In this document: in pieces, positions 1 through 11,294 of the stretch
Position numbering within the stretch: the stretch's first letter is position 1
Layout: every line of letters begins with the position of its first letter
Source of the DNA: Stictocephala bisonia
Lineage: Eukaryota > Arthropoda > Insecta > Hemiptera > Membracidae
NCBI GenBank assembly: GCA_035578905.1
Contig: JAQJVL010000282.1
Coordinates: forward strand, 927,001-991,000
DNA: 64,000 bases
Direction of reading: 5' to 3'
Program-made: the position numbers and the translations under genes
Notes under the pieces: model-generated
Database searches by the model: none
What the model was told of the DNA's origin: nothing
Seen by the model: the letters and a program-made list of their open reading frames with translations, nothing else

Positions 1-798
1 AACTGGTAGAGATTCCAGGGAACACAGAAGCTAGTCATAGGCCGTGATTCCTTCTTCAATGGAATCTGATGGTAGGCCTGGTTCAAATCAAAAACACTGA
101 AAAACTTAGCCTTACCGAACCAATCAAACGCAGAATGCAAATCAGGCAGAGGTACCGAGTCAATAGCGACCTTAGCGTTGAGCCTCCGATAATCCATCAC
201 AAGCCTAGACTTACCATTAGGCTTGGGCACAAGAAAAGCTGGACTGGCATAAGCAGAACGAGACGGTTCAATCACACCCTTGCTCAGAAGATCCTCAATC
301 ATAGCCCTCATAACCTCCATCTTTGGGGGAGCAAGTTTGTACGGATGACTTCTAACTGGCTGAGAATCGGTGAGGTGGATCTCATACTCCAGAAGAGAAG
401 TGACCCCAAGCTCCGGCGTAAGCACATCAGGAAACCGCAAACACACTCCTAATGGCCTCCGCCTGCTCAGGGGGGAGATGACCAACCGGATCCACCTTGG
501 GTTGTTCGGGCTCACAACCCACCTCTCTGACTGCAGGAGGGCAGTCAGAATCACCTACTAGAGGCACCAAAACTCGCCGATTGAACTTGAAAAACATCTG
601 GCGCTTCTGGAGGTCAAGCACCATACCACTCTTAGAAATAAAGTCTGCCCCTAGGATACAAGAAACCGCCAGGTCCTTGGCAACAAGAAAACCCCACCTC
701 CAGGAAAATCCTTCAATTTTAAAATGTTTTGGTGCCTCTAGTACCAAAATAGATAGTAGATAATAATCCCATTGGGAAGAAAAGGAAAGGAAGGACAA
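1..798 (-). pseudogene. Gypsy pol, partial and frameshifted (copy 0)
   Basis: This is the 5' part of the pol frame of the leftmost array copy: the protease tail, then the start of the reverse transcriptase, running off the left edge of the window. Compared with the two complete copies, two bases are missing near 446, which breaks the frame about 118 codons in, between the protease remnant and the reverse transcriptase. It therefore cannot give a normal Pol protein. The following LTR starts at 826 and the primer-binding site is at 812 to 823. Confidence 0.85.
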
Positions 799-825
799 AC
801 CAACAAACCACGCTCTGCTACCAAT

Positions 826-2781
826 TGAGACCCATCCCCCCCACCAAAGCTGGTAAGCGTGCCAACCGGGGGATGGCTCAAAACAAGTCGAGCGATGGGA
901 TCACGGGTGGCAGTTGGAGGGTCAAAATAAAACTCGGCAGCTGAGCAAAACTAGTTTATTACCAAAGAGCAAAAATTAAATAATCAAAAACCGGCAGAAG
1001 GCCACAATATAAATTTGCACTTCAATAAATAACAATTACACTAAAATTAACGAGATAAAGACAAAAGCTACAAAAACAACAAACGCAACAAATACCAAAA
1101 TTACCAATTAACAACTACATGGCCTATCTGCAGCCTAGCTTGAGACACCCAAAACGTAAGACAAATTTATTAAAGATTTAAAAATGAACATTTAGAAACA
1201 AATTTAGATAACCCCAAATAAACCCGGCAATTTAGCCCGCATCCCCTTGATTCCACCGGGCCAGGGAGTAAGCCGGAATCCCTGGGCAGCTCCGAATTAG
1301 AAGTTAAGTAAAAGTCCCATAATCCCCTTTTGGTGAGTTTGAAAAATTAAACAATTTAAAAGAAAATATAACACGGTACCGTTCGAGTAAAAATTCACTT
1401 CCAAGCACCCCTAATACACTTAACAAAAAAATAAATAACAATAACTAGGCCTAAGCAATTAAATAAATAATAACAGGATTTAACAATGAGGACCTAACAA
1501 ATATAAAAATCTAAACAAATGTAACAAGAAAATAAACTAATTAAACTAAATAACAATAAATATTAACATTAAAAGTTCTTGGTATTTCACGTTTTCCTTT
1601 CCCTTTAATAAAAAAAATAAATAAATAAGTCCTCAATGGCTGTGTTGCTTAAAATCACTGTCCAAGTTTAGAAGCTCAGGCCTAGGCCACATAAAGTTCC
1701 ACAGACATTTTTTTTCTTCTTTTTTTTTATTTTTCACATTAGCAACCCCCAGCTCAGCCGCCGGGAAAACAAGATGGAAAACACTGACCTGAGGACAGGA
1801 GACTTATACCACAAAGATGTAGAGCGGGTAGCGGGCGCCTCCAGGCTCCAACATGGTCCTCAGGCCAGGCTAGCAGTGCAGATGGTAGACAATCCCCGGA
1901 CGGCAGGCCGAGGGCAGAAACGTCCTACTCGAGGACCCTGGACTGAAAGGTCAAACACAGCCATTAAACACAGTCCAGCCATCACAACAAAATATTACAC
2001 ATAACCACTAAACATAAGGGTGCCTGCTTTAACAAAACTTAACATGAAGAGACAAACAAGAACATGAGTGGAGCAAACAATACAGTGAAAAATTAACTTT
2101 AGGCTATGAATAATTATGTAGGAAACTCAGATTTAAAACAAATTTACAAATCAGCAAATTATAAAAGACGTAATTACGTATATGGAACTAAAAATGACAA
2201 ACTGAAAACTAGGCTATGGATACATGAGCAATAGGTTATAACATGAAAATCAAAGGGTACAGCTAGGCTAGGTTATTGGCAAAGAACAAAAAATATGGTA
2301 AATCGGTAACTACAACTGTAAAAAGGCTCAACAAAACATTATACAGAACTACTATTGACAATAAAGGCAGATATAAAAAGCATTAACGGTAAAAGTAACA
2401 AGGGAGCACATGGCTCAAACCTAGGTTAACCAAACTAGACAAAGAAAATACAAATTTAACAAAACCCTGAAAACACAACTAAGAACGATTAATATTATTG
2501 CAACAAAATATTCTCACCAAAAGGGTGATTAGATATTAAAACTTACAAAAGAACACTTACGTTTTGGGAACCTTAGCCTAACATATTCTCGTGACGAACG
2601 GCTGCTGAGAACAAGTGAACAGACAGGCCAACTTGACCGAAGCTGCTGGAACACGGAACGAAACGGAACTGGGCCAACGGCCACCAAAGTACGCGAAACG
2701 CCGGGCAAAAGCGAATCTCAGGCAGCCTGGCAGACGACGAGAAAAAAAAAAACGTAATGTACCGGTCAAAGACCCGGTACA
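826..2781 (-). repeat. Gypsy LTR, copy 1
   Basis: About 1956 bp, long for a Gypsy LTR. On the plus strand it begins TGAGACCC, two bases after the primer-binding-site complement, and ends CCCGGTACA directly before a pyrimidine tract that is the complement of the polypurine tract. On the element's own strand it therefore runs TGTACCGG to GTCTCA, the usual TG..CA ends. Its 5' terminus on the element strand is a 24-nt near-palindrome. No long conserved coding frame is convincing inside it. Confidence 0.85.
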
Positions 2782-2793
2782 ACCTCCCTCTGC
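2782..2793 (-). other. Polypurine tract, copy 1
   Basis: On the minus strand the 12 bases GCAGAGGGAGGT abut the LTR start TGTACCGG. This is the position and base composition expected for the plus-strand primer of a Ty3/Gypsy element. The same tract abuts the LTR at 8017 to 8028. Confidence 0.7.
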
Positions 2794-3008
2794 AAACCTC
2801 AACACACCCAGGCAGGGTAGCACACTCGGTACCTCAGGGAACCAAACAGAAGACGAAGAAGACCTCCGAAGAGTGGTGTTCCAAGGACGCCCAAGAGAAC
2901 CTAAGAGGGGAAACCCCTCGAACAGGGAGCGAACTACCCTGACTGTCAGGCCCGACAAGAAAAAAGAGAGAGACTCTCTCAGAACAGCCACCTAGGGCGC
3001 AGAGGTGA

Positions 3009-6000
3009 TCAATCTCTTTGCCCCAAGAAACCCCCAGGAACACCAACTCCTGGATCAACCGTTCCCCGGAAAGCCTTAAGCTGGGACACATGGGCTTTCC
3101 TGAACACCCTGCCTGACTGGGGATCAACCAGCAGAGCAGTCACCGGTGAAAAAAACCTGTCGATGCGGTGGGGACCAGACCACCGATAGCACAACTTTGC
3201 AGCTCTTCGTTCCGCGGCCGAACTGACCGGGTGAGCCTGACAAAGAACCAGATCTCCAACCTGAAAAGGGTTAGGAGTACGACCCTTATCATACCTCCTC
3301 CTCACTCTCTCTCTAGCACGTAGCAGGTTACGCCGAGCAGCCCGCCACGTGGACACTACGTCAGTGGCACCTGGCGTAGGTAGAAGATCCTCTAACCTCC
3401 ACAAGTTGGACAAAGGGTTGTTAGGAGGGTAGCCATGTAGAATCTCGAAGGGAGTGGCATTGTGACTCTCATGCTTGGAAGAATTAAAAGCAAGCTGGAG
3501 CCAAGAGAGACTCTCATCCCAGGTGTTCTGCTTCTCAGCATGGAAGGTAATAAGGGCAGACCGAAGATTGCGGTTGAACCGCTCTGCATGAGAAGGCTGT
3601 GGGTAATAAGGAGAGGTAGTCACATGCCTGATACCATTGCCAAAACAGAGCCTACGAAACTCGTGTGAGGTAAACTGGCTACCGTTGTCGGACACAAGAG
3701 TGGAAGGCACACCAAAGTGCTGGAAGAGTTGGGACTGGAGAGCACGGATGGTGAGCTTAGCCGTGGCACTCCGAAGTGGGAAAAGCCAAACGAACTTCGA
3801 GAAAGCATCCACACAAACAAGTAGGTAGGAGCTACCTGACTTGCTACGGGGAAAAGGACCCACGTAGTCGATGAACACCTTCTCAAAAGGACGCTCGGCC
3901 ACCTCAGAAGATAACAACCCTAACCTTGCATTCTGACTAGGCTTGCTGAGAGAGCACAGGTGACAAGCCCGCACTCTGCCCGCAACATCCCGGTCCATGC
4001 CCTTCCAGATGAAGTACCTACGAATCTTAGCGATGGTCTTATGAATGCCAAGATGACCGCCCACAAGAGAAGAGTGATAATATTGAAAGACCATCGGTAC
4101 TAGATGACTAGGCAGCACTACACGGGGTTCACCCGTCTGTCGAGGACGGCAACAGAGTACCCCTTTGGACAGAAAATAGGGAGGGTGGGCACCTCCCTCT
4201 TGAAGCTCACCTAAGATGACTGACAGCTCAGGATCTTTCTGCTGATGGGACAGTAGGTCGTCAAAAGCCAGAGGAAAATCCAGAAGAACAGCACCACACT
4301 GAGCAACAGCCTCAGTCGGTGGATCACTGGGTTCGTGGTACATGCGGGAAAGAGCATCCGCGATGACATTCTGGGTACCCCTAAGATGTTGAACTCGGAA
4401 CTTAAAAGCAGAAATTTTGACCACCCAGCGACCAATTTTCCCGAGCTGTCGGGGATGGGCAAGAAGCCAAGATAGTGCCTGATTGTCCGTCTCCAGCAAG
4501 AACTCAGCGTGTTCCAAGAAACGCCGAAACTTGTCCGTACCGAAGACAACAGCCAGACACTCTAACTCATAGATGGAAGAAGCTTTCTGTTCCTGGTGAG
4601 ACAACGTCCTCGAAGCAAAAGCGATGGGCTGCCTGACCCCATCAAACTCCTGAGAAAGAACAGCAGCAATGGCGGAGGAGGAGGCATCAGTCTGAAGGAT
4701 GAATTCTCTGCTGAAATCAGGCATACGCAGGACAGGAGGTTGCATGATAGCCTCCTTGAGAGCATCAAAGGCAGTCTGCTGAGCTTGGCCCCACACAAAA
4801 GGGACACCTTTCTTCCGCAACTCGTTCAACGGGGCAGCAAGCTCGGCCACGTTAGGGATGAACCTACGGTAAAAATTCACCATCCCCACAAAACGGGCAA
4901 TCCCCTTGGCATCTCTGGGAGGAGGAAAATCCCGAATGCCCTGGGTCCTCGCAGGATCAATGCAGACGCCTCGAGAAGATATAAGATGACCCAGAAAAGA
5001 AATCTCAGGACGAGCAAAAGTGACTTTCTCTGGATTGACGGTAAGGCCAGCTGATTTAAGGCGACTAAGAACTTCCTCCAGATGTTGCATGTGTTCCCCG
5101 AAAGTCTCACTGTAGACAAGAAGGTCGTCCAGGTAATTGAAGACAAACTTGAACTTCACATCATGGAAGATGGAATCAAGCAGACGAGTAAGAGTCTGGG
5201 CACCCACAGCAAGACCCATAGGAACCCTAGTGAACTGGTAGAGATTCCAGGGAACACAGAAGCTAGTCATAGGCCGTGATTCCTTCTTCAATGGAATCTG
5301 ATGGTAGGCCTGGTTCAAATCAAAAACACTGAAAAACTTAGCCTTACCGAACCAATCAAACGCAGAATGCAAATCAGGCAGAGGTACCGAGTCAATAGCG
5401 ACCTTAGCGTTGAGCCTCCGATAATCCATCACAAGCCTAGACTTACCATTAGGCTTGGGCACAAGAAAAGCTGGACTGGCATAAGCAGAACGAGACGGTT
5501 CAATCACACCCTTGCTCAGAAGATCCTCAATCATAGCCCTCATAACCTCCATCTTTGGGGGAGCAAGTTTGTACGGATGACTTCTAACTGGCTGAGAATC
5601 GGTGAGGTGGATCTCATACTCCAGAAGAGAAGTGACCCCAAGCTCCGGCGTAAGCACATCAGGAAACCGCAAACACAGCCTCCTAATGGCCTCCGCCTGC
5701 TCAGGGGGGAGATGACCAACCGGATCCACCTTGGGTTGTTCGGGCTCACAACCCACCTCTCTGACTGCAGGAGGGCAGTCAGAATCACCTACTAGAGGCA
5801 CCAAAACTCGCCGATTGAACTTGAAAAACATCTGGCGCTTCTGGAGGTCAAGCACCATACCACTCTTAGAAATAAAGTCTGCCCCTAGGATACAAGAAAC
5901 CGCCAGGTCCTTGGCAACAAGAAAACCCCACCTCCAGGAAAATCCTTCAATTTTAAAATGTTTTGGTGCCTCTAGTACCAAAATAGATAGTAGATAATAA

Positions 6001-6032
6001 TCCCATTGGGAAGAAAAGGAAAGGAAGGACAA
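3009..6032 (-). CDS. pol: Gypsy pol polyprotein without gag (copy 1)
   Basis: About 1007 codons. The frame starts in the C-terminal half of a retropepsin (ILGADF near residue 48); the catalytic DTGA half is absent. Reverse transcriptase covers about 140 to 340, with catalytic D238 and YLDD at 300 to 303. RNase H covers about 440 to 565 with D449, E489, D516 and D559. Integrase has a zinc-binding H660, H664, C690, C693 and a core triad D722, D782, E817 (34 residues between the last two), then a GPY/F-like tail near 950 to 985; no chromodomain is seen. There is no in-frame ATG before about residue 59, and the frame stays open back through the primer-binding site into the LTR, as expected if gag was deleted. 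All enzymatic residues past the protease look intact. The annotated left end of the protein (6032) is nominal. Confidence 0.9.
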   Translation of the reverse strand: MSFLSFSSQWDYYLLSILVLEAPKHFKIEGFSWRWGFLVAKDLAVSCILGADFISKSGMVLDLQKRQMFFKFNRRVLVPLVGDSDCPPAVREVGCEPEQPKVDPVGHLPPEQAEAIRRLCLRFPDVLTPELGVTSLLEYEIHLTDSQPVRSHPYKLAPPKMEVMRAMIEDLLSKGVIEPSRSAYASPAFLVPKPNGKSRLVMDYRRLNAKVAIDSVPLPDLHSAFDWFGKAKFFSVFDLNQAYHQIPLKKESRPMTSFCVPWNLYQFTRVPMGLAVGAQTLTRLLDSIFHDVKFKFVFNYLDDLLVYSETFGEHMQHLEEVLSRLKSAGLTVNPEKVTFARPEISFLGHLISSRGVCIDPARTQGIRDFPPPRDAKGIARFVGMVNFYRRFIPNVAELAAPLNELRKKGVPFVWGQAQQTAFDALKEAIMQPPVLRMPDFSREFILQTDASSSAIAAVLSQEFDGVRQPIAFASRTLSHQEQKASSIYELECLAVVFGTDKFRRFLEHAEFLLETDNQALSWLLAHPRQLGKIGRWVVKISAFKFRVQHLRGTQNVIADALSRMYHEPSDPPTEAVAQCGAVLLDFPLAFDDLLSHQQKDPELSVILGELQEGGAHPPYFLSKGVLCCRPRQTGEPRVVLPSHLVPMVFQYYHSSLVGGHLGIHKTIAKIRRYFIWKGMDRDVAGRVRACHLCSLSKPSQNARLGLLSSEVAERPFEKVFIDYVGPFPRSKSGSSYLLVCVDAFSKFVWLFPLRSATAKLTIRALQSQLFQHFGVPSTLVSDNGSQFTSHEFRRLCFGNGIRHVTTSPYYPQPSHAERFNRNLRSALITFHAEKQNTWDESLSWLQLAFNSSKHESHNATPFEILHGYPPNNPLSNLWRLEDLLPTPGATDVVSTWRAARRNLLRARERVRRRYDKGRTPNPFQVGDLVLCQAHPVSSAAERRAAKLCYRWSGPHRIDRFFSPVTALLVDPQSGRVFRKAHVSQLKAFRGTVDPGVGVPGGFLGQRD

Positions 6033-6045
6033 ACCAACAAACCAC

Positions 6046-6057
6046 GCTCTGCTACCA
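6046..6057 (-). other. Primer-binding site, initiator-tRNA-Met type
   Basis: On the minus strand TGGTAGCAGAGC follows the LTR end after a two-base spacer. It is complementary to the 3' end (with CCA) of animal initiator methionine tRNA as I remember it. The same site is at 812 to 823 and at 11281 to 11292. What is unusual is that the pol frame starts only about 15 bases downstream. Confidence 0.65.
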
Positions 6058-6059
6058 AT

Positions 6060-8016
6060 TGAGACCCATCCCCCCCACCAAAGCTGGTAAGCGTGCCAAC
6101 CGGGGGATGGCTCAAAACAAGTCGAGCGATGGGATCACGGGTGGCAGTTGGAGGGTCAAAATAAAACTCGGCAGCTGAGCAAAACTAGTTTATTACCAAA
6201 GAGCAAAAATTAAATAATCAAAAACCGGCAGAAGGCCACAATATAAATTTGCACTTCAATAAATAACAATTACACTAAAATTAACGAGATAAAGACAAAA
6301 GCTACAAAAACAACAAACGCAACAAATACCAAAATTACCAATTAACAACTACATGGCCTATCTGCAGCCTAGCTTGAGACACCCAAAACGTAAGACAAAT
6401 TTATTAAAGATTTAAAAATGAACATTTAGAAACAAATTTAGATAACCCCAAATAAACCCGGCAATTTAGCCCGCATCCCCTTGATTCCACCGGGCCAGGG
6501 AGTAAGCCAGAATCCCTGGGCAGCTCCGAATTAGAAGTTAAGTAAAAGTCCCATAATCCCCTTTTGGTGAGTTTGAAAAATTAAACAATTTAAAAGAAAA
6601 TATAACACGGTACCGTTCGAGTAAAAATTCACTTCCAAGCACCCCTAATACACTTAACAAAAAAATAAATAACAATAACTAGGCCTAAGCAATTAAATAA
6701 ATAATAACAGGATTTAACAATGGGGACCTAACAAATATAAAAATCTAAACAAATGTAACAAGAAAATAAACTAATTAAACTAAATAACAATAAATATTAA
6801 CATTAAAAGTTCTTGGTATTTCACGTTTTCCTTTCCCTTTAATAAAAAAAATAAATAAATAAGTCCCCAATGGCTGTGTTGCTTAAAATCACTGTCCAAG
6901 TTTAGAAGCTCAGGCCTAGGCCACATAAAGTTCCACAGACATTTTTTTTTTCTTCTTTTTTTTTATTTTTCACATTAGCAACCCCCAGCTCAGCCGCCGG
7001 GAAAACAAGATGGAAAACACTGACCTGAGGACAGGAGACTTATACCACAAAGATGTAGAGCGGGTAGCGGGCGCCTCCAGGCTCCAACATGGTCCTCAGG
7101 CCAGGCTAGCAGTGCAGATGGTAGACAATCCCCGGACGGCAGGCCGAGGGCAGAAACGTCCTACTCGAGGACCCTGGACTGAAAGGTCAAACACAGCCAT
7201 TAAACACAGTCCAGCCATCACAACAAAATATTACACATAACCACTAAACATAAGGGTGCCTGCTTTAACAAAACTTAACATGAAGAGACAAACAAGAACA
7301 TGAGTGGAGCAAACAATACAGTGAAAAATTAACTTTAGGCTATGAATAATTATGTAGGAAACTCAGATTTAAAACAAATTTACAAATCAGCAAATTATAA
7401 AAGACGTAATTACGTATATGGAACTAAAAATGACAAACTGAAAACTAGGCTATGGATACATGAGCAATAGGTTATAACATGAAAATCAAAGGGTACAGCT
7501 AGGCAAGGTTATTGGCAAAGAACAAAAAATATGGTAAATCGGTAACTACAACTGTAAAAAGGCTCAACAAAACATTATACAGAACTACTATTGACAATAA
7601 AGGCAGATATAAAAAGCATTAACGGTAAAAGTAACAAGGGAGCACATGGCTCAAACCTAGGTTAACCAAACTAGACAAAGAAAATACAAATTTAACAAAA
7701 CCCTGAAAACACAACTAAGAACGATTAATATTATTGCAACAAAATATTCTCACCAAAAGGGTGATTAGATATTAAAACTTACAAAAGAACACTTACGTTT
7801 TGGGAACCTTAGCCTAACATATTCTCGTGACGAACGGCTGCTGAGAACAAGTGAACAGACAGGCCAACTTGACCGAAGCTGCTGGAACACGGAACGAAAC
7901 GGAACTGGGCCAACGGCCACCAAAGTACGCGAAACGCCGGGCAAAAGCGAATCTCAGGCAGCCTGGCAGACGACGAGAAAAAAAAAACGTAATGTACCGG
8001 TCAAAGACCCGGTACA
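6060..8016 (-). repeat. Gypsy LTR, copy 2
   Basis: About 1957 bp with the same TG..CA ends as copy 1. It differs from the other two LTRs by a few substitutions (for example near 6509, 6723 and 7505) and by poly-T and poly-A tract lengths. It is shared between two internal regions, serving as 5' LTR of one and 3' LTR of the next. Confidence 0.85.
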
Positions 8017-8243
8017 ACCTCCCTCTGCAAACCTCAACACACCCAGGCAGGGTAGCACACTCGGTACCTCAGGGAACCAAACAGAAGACGAAGAAGACCT
8101 CCGAAGAGTGGTGTTCCAAGGACGCCCAAGAGAACCTAAGAGGGGAAACCCCTCGAACAGGGAGCGAACTACCCTGACTGTCGGGCCCGACAAGAAAAAA
8201 GAGAGAGACTCTCTCAGAACAGCCACCTAGGGCGCAGAGGTGA

Positions 8244-11200
8244 TCAATCTCTTTGCCCCAAGAAACCCCCAGGAACACCAACTCCTGGATCAACCGTTCC
8301 CCGGAAAGCCTTAAGCTGGGACACATGGGCTTTCCTGAACACCCTGCCTGACTGGGGATCAACCAGCAGAGCAGTCACCGGTGAAAAAAACCTGTCGATG
8401 CGGTGGGGACCAGACCACCGATAGCACAACTTTGCAGCTCTTCGTTCCGCGGCCGAACTGACCGGGTGAGCCTGACAAAGAACCAGATCTCCAACCTGAA
8501 AAGGGTTAGGAGTACGACCCTTATCATACCTCCTCCTCACTCTCTCTCTAGCACGTAGCAGGTTACGCCGAGCAGCCCGCCACGTGGACACTACGTCAGT
8601 GGCACCTGGCGTAGGTAGAAGATCCTCTAACCTCCACAAGTTGGACAAAGGGTTGTTAGGAGGGTAGCCATGTAGAATCTCGAAGGGAGTGGCATTGTGA
8701 CTCTCATGCTTGGAAGAATTAAAAGCAAGCTGGAGCCAAGAGAGACTCTCATCCCAGGTGTTCTGCTTCTCAGCATGGAAGGTAATAAGGGCAGACCGAA
8801 GATTGCGGTTGAACCCCTCTGCATGAGAAGGCTGTGGGTAATAAGGAGAGGTAGTCACATGCCTGATACCATTGCCAAAACAGAGCCTACGAAACTCGTG
8901 TGAGGTAAACTGGCTACCGTTGTCGGACACAAGAGTGGAAGGCACACCAAAGTGCTGGAAGAGTTGGGACTGGAGAGCACGGATGGTGAGCTTAGCCGTG
9001 GCACTCCGAAGTGGGAAAAGCCAAACGAACTTCGAGAAAGCATCCACACAAACAAGTAGGTAGGAGCTACCTGACTTGCTACGGGGAAAAGGACCCACGT
9101 AGTCGATGAACACCTTCTCAAAAGGACGCTCGGCCACCTCAGAAGATAACAACCCTAACCTTGCATTCTGACTAGGCTTGCTGAGAGAGCACAGGTGACA
9201 AGCCCGCACTCTGCCCGCAACATCCCGGTCCATGCCCTTCCAGATGAAGTACCTACGAATCTTAGCGATGGTCTTATGAATGCCAAGATGACCGCCCACA
9301 AGAGAAGAGTGATAATATTGAAAGACCATCGGTACTAGATGACTAGGCAGCACTACACGGGGTTCACCCGTCTGTCGAGGACGGCAACAGAGTACCCCTT
9401 TGGACAGAAAATAGGGAGGGTGGGCACCTCCCTCTTGAAGCTCACCTAAGATGACTGACAGCTCAGGATCTTTCTGCTGATGGGACAGTAGGTCGTCAAA
9501 AGCCAGAGGAAAATCCAGAAGAACAGCACCACACTGAGCAACAGCCTCAGTCGGTGGATCACTGGGTTCGTGGTACATGCGGGAAAGAGCATCCGCGATG
9601 ACATTCTGGGTACCCCTAAGATGTTGAACTCGGAACTTAAAAGCAGAAATTTTGACCACCCAGCGACCAATTTTCCCGAGCTGTCGGGGATGGGCAAGAA
9701 GCCAAGATAGTGCCTGATTGTCCGTCTCCAGCAAGAACTCAGCGTGTTCCAAGAAACGCCGAAACTTGTCCGTACCGAAGACAACAGCCAGACACTCTAA
9801 CTCATAGATGGAAGAAGCTTTCTGTTCCTGGTGAGACAACGTCCTCGAAGCAAAAGCGATGGGCTGCCTGACCCCATCAAACTCCTGAGAAAGAACAGCA
9901 GCAATGGCGGAGGAGGAGGCATCAGTCTGAAGGATGAATTCTCTGCTGAAATCAGGCATACGCAGGACAGGAGGTTGCATGATAGCCTCCTTGAGAGCAT
10001 CAAAGGCAGTCTGCTGAGCTTGGCCCCACACAAAAGGGACACCTTTCTTCCGCAACTCGTTCAACGGGGCAGCAAGCTCGGCCACGTTAGGGATGAACCT
10101 ACGGTAAAAATTCACCATCCCCACAAAACGGGCAATCCCCTTGGCATCTCTGGGAGGAGGAAAATCCCGAATGCCCTGGGTCCTCGCAGGATCAATGCAG
10201 ACGCCTCGAGAAGATATAAGATGACCCAGAAAAGAAATCTCAGGACGAGCAAAAGTGACTTTCTCTGGATTGACGGTAAGGCCAGCTGATTTAAGGCGAC
10301 TAAGAACTTCCTCCAGATGTTGCATGTGTTCCCCGAAAGTCTCACTGTAGACAAGAAGGTCGTCCAGGTAATTGAAGACAAACTTGAACTTCACATCATG
10401 GAAGATGGAATCAAGCAGACGAGTAAGAGTCTGGGCACCCACAGCAAGACCCATAGGAACCCTAGTGAACTGGTAGAGATTCCAGGGAACACAGAAGCTA
10501 GTCATAGGCCGTGATTCCTTCTTCAATGGAATCTGATGGTAGGCCTGGTTCAAATCAAAAACACTGAAAAACTTAGCCTTACCGAACCAATCAAACGCAG
10601 AATGCAAATCAGGCAGAGGTACCGAGTCAATAGCGACCTTAGCGTTGAGCCTCCGATAATCCATCACAAGCCTAGACTTACCATTAGGCTTGGGCACAAG
10701 AAAAGCTGGACTGGCATAAGCAGAACGAGACGGTTCAATCACACCCTTGCTCAGAAGATCCTCAATCATAGCCCTCATAACCTCCATCTTTGGGGGAGCA
10801 AGTTTGTACGGATGACTTCTAACTGGCTGAGAATCGGTGAGGTGGATCTCATACTCCAGAAGAGAAGTGACCCCAAGCTCCGGCGTAAGCACATCAGGAA
10901 ACCGCAAACACAGCCTCCTAATGGCCTCCGCCTGCTCAGGGGGGAGATGACCAACCGGATCCACCTTGGGTTGTTCGGGCTCACAACCCACCTCTCTGAC
11001 TGCAGGAGGGCAGTCAGAATCACCTACTAGAGGCACCAAAACTCGCCGATTGAACTTGAAAAACATCTGGCGCTTCTGGAGGTCAAGCACCATACCACTC
11101 TTAGAAATAAAGTCTGCCCCTAGGATACAAGAAACCGCCAGGTCCTTGGCAACAAGAAAACCCCACCTCCAGGAAAATCCTTCAATTTTAAAATGTTTTG

Positions 11201-11267
11201 GTGCCTCTAGTACCAAAATAGATAGTAGATAATAATCCCATTGGGAAGAAAAGGAAAGGAAGGACAA
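8244..11267 (-). CDS. pol: Gypsy pol polyprotein without gag (copy 2)
   Basis: Nearly identical to the copy at 3009 to 6032, with the same protease tail, reverse transcriptase (YLDD), RNase H and integrase. One visible difference changes the arginine right after the catalytic integrase glutamate to glycine (codon near 8814 to 8816), which may weaken integrase. Like copy 1 it lacks gag and an N-terminal ATG; the open frame formally extends to about 11333 through the primer-binding site into the LTR because this LTR has one C fewer in a C-run. Function would require Gag and an active protease from another element. Confidence 0.9.
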   Translation of the reverse strand: MSFLSFSSQWDYYLLSILVLEAPKHFKIEGFSWRWGFLVAKDLAVSCILGADFISKSGMVLDLQKRQMFFKFNRRVLVPLVGDSDCPPAVREVGCEPEQPKVDPVGHLPPEQAEAIRRLCLRFPDVLTPELGVTSLLEYEIHLTDSQPVRSHPYKLAPPKMEVMRAMIEDLLSKGVIEPSRSAYASPAFLVPKPNGKSRLVMDYRRLNAKVAIDSVPLPDLHSAFDWFGKAKFFSVFDLNQAYHQIPLKKESRPMTSFCVPWNLYQFTRVPMGLAVGAQTLTRLLDSIFHDVKFKFVFNYLDDLLVYSETFGEHMQHLEEVLSRLKSAGLTVNPEKVTFARPEISFLGHLISSRGVCIDPARTQGIRDFPPPRDAKGIARFVGMVNFYRRFIPNVAELAAPLNELRKKGVPFVWGQAQQTAFDALKEAIMQPPVLRMPDFSREFILQTDASSSAIAAVLSQEFDGVRQPIAFASRTLSHQEQKASSIYELECLAVVFGTDKFRRFLEHAEFLLETDNQALSWLLAHPRQLGKIGRWVVKISAFKFRVQHLRGTQNVIADALSRMYHEPSDPPTEAVAQCGAVLLDFPLAFDDLLSHQQKDPELSVILGELQEGGAHPPYFLSKGVLCCRPRQTGEPRVVLPSHLVPMVFQYYHSSLVGGHLGIHKTIAKIRRYFIWKGMDRDVAGRVRACHLCSLSKPSQNARLGLLSSEVAERPFEKVFIDYVGPFPRSKSGSSYLLVCVDAFSKFVWLFPLRSATAKLTIRALQSQLFQHFGVPSTLVSDNGSQFTSHEFRRLCFGNGIRHVTTSPYYPQPSHAEGFNRNLRSALITFHAEKQNTWDESLSWLQLAFNSSKHESHNATPFEILHGYPPNNPLSNLWRLEDLLPTPGATDVVSTWRAARRNLLRARERVRRRYDKGRTPNPFQVGDLVLCQAHPVSSAAERRAAKLCYRWSGPHRIDRFFSPVTALLVDPQSGRVFRKAHVSQLKAFRGTVDPGVGVPGGFLGQRD

Positions 11268-11294
11268 ACCAACAAACCACGCTCTGCTACCAAT

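Noticed and set aside
826..1707. A shorter LTR of 882 bp bounded by the primer-binding site and a long T/C tract near 1708 (also 6942 and 12176)
   Set aside because: The array ends at 13251, exactly at the outer end of the 1957-bp version, which also starts TG and has its own polypurine tract next to it.
1774..2004. 76-codon plus-strand frame in each LTR
   Set aside because: Repeated only because the LTR repeats; antisense to the element and without any known motif.
2615..2995. 126-codon plus-strand frame across the LTR and pol 3' region
   Set aside because: It is antisense to the element, spans the LTR boundary and is broken in the other copies by an A-run length change; a shadow frame.
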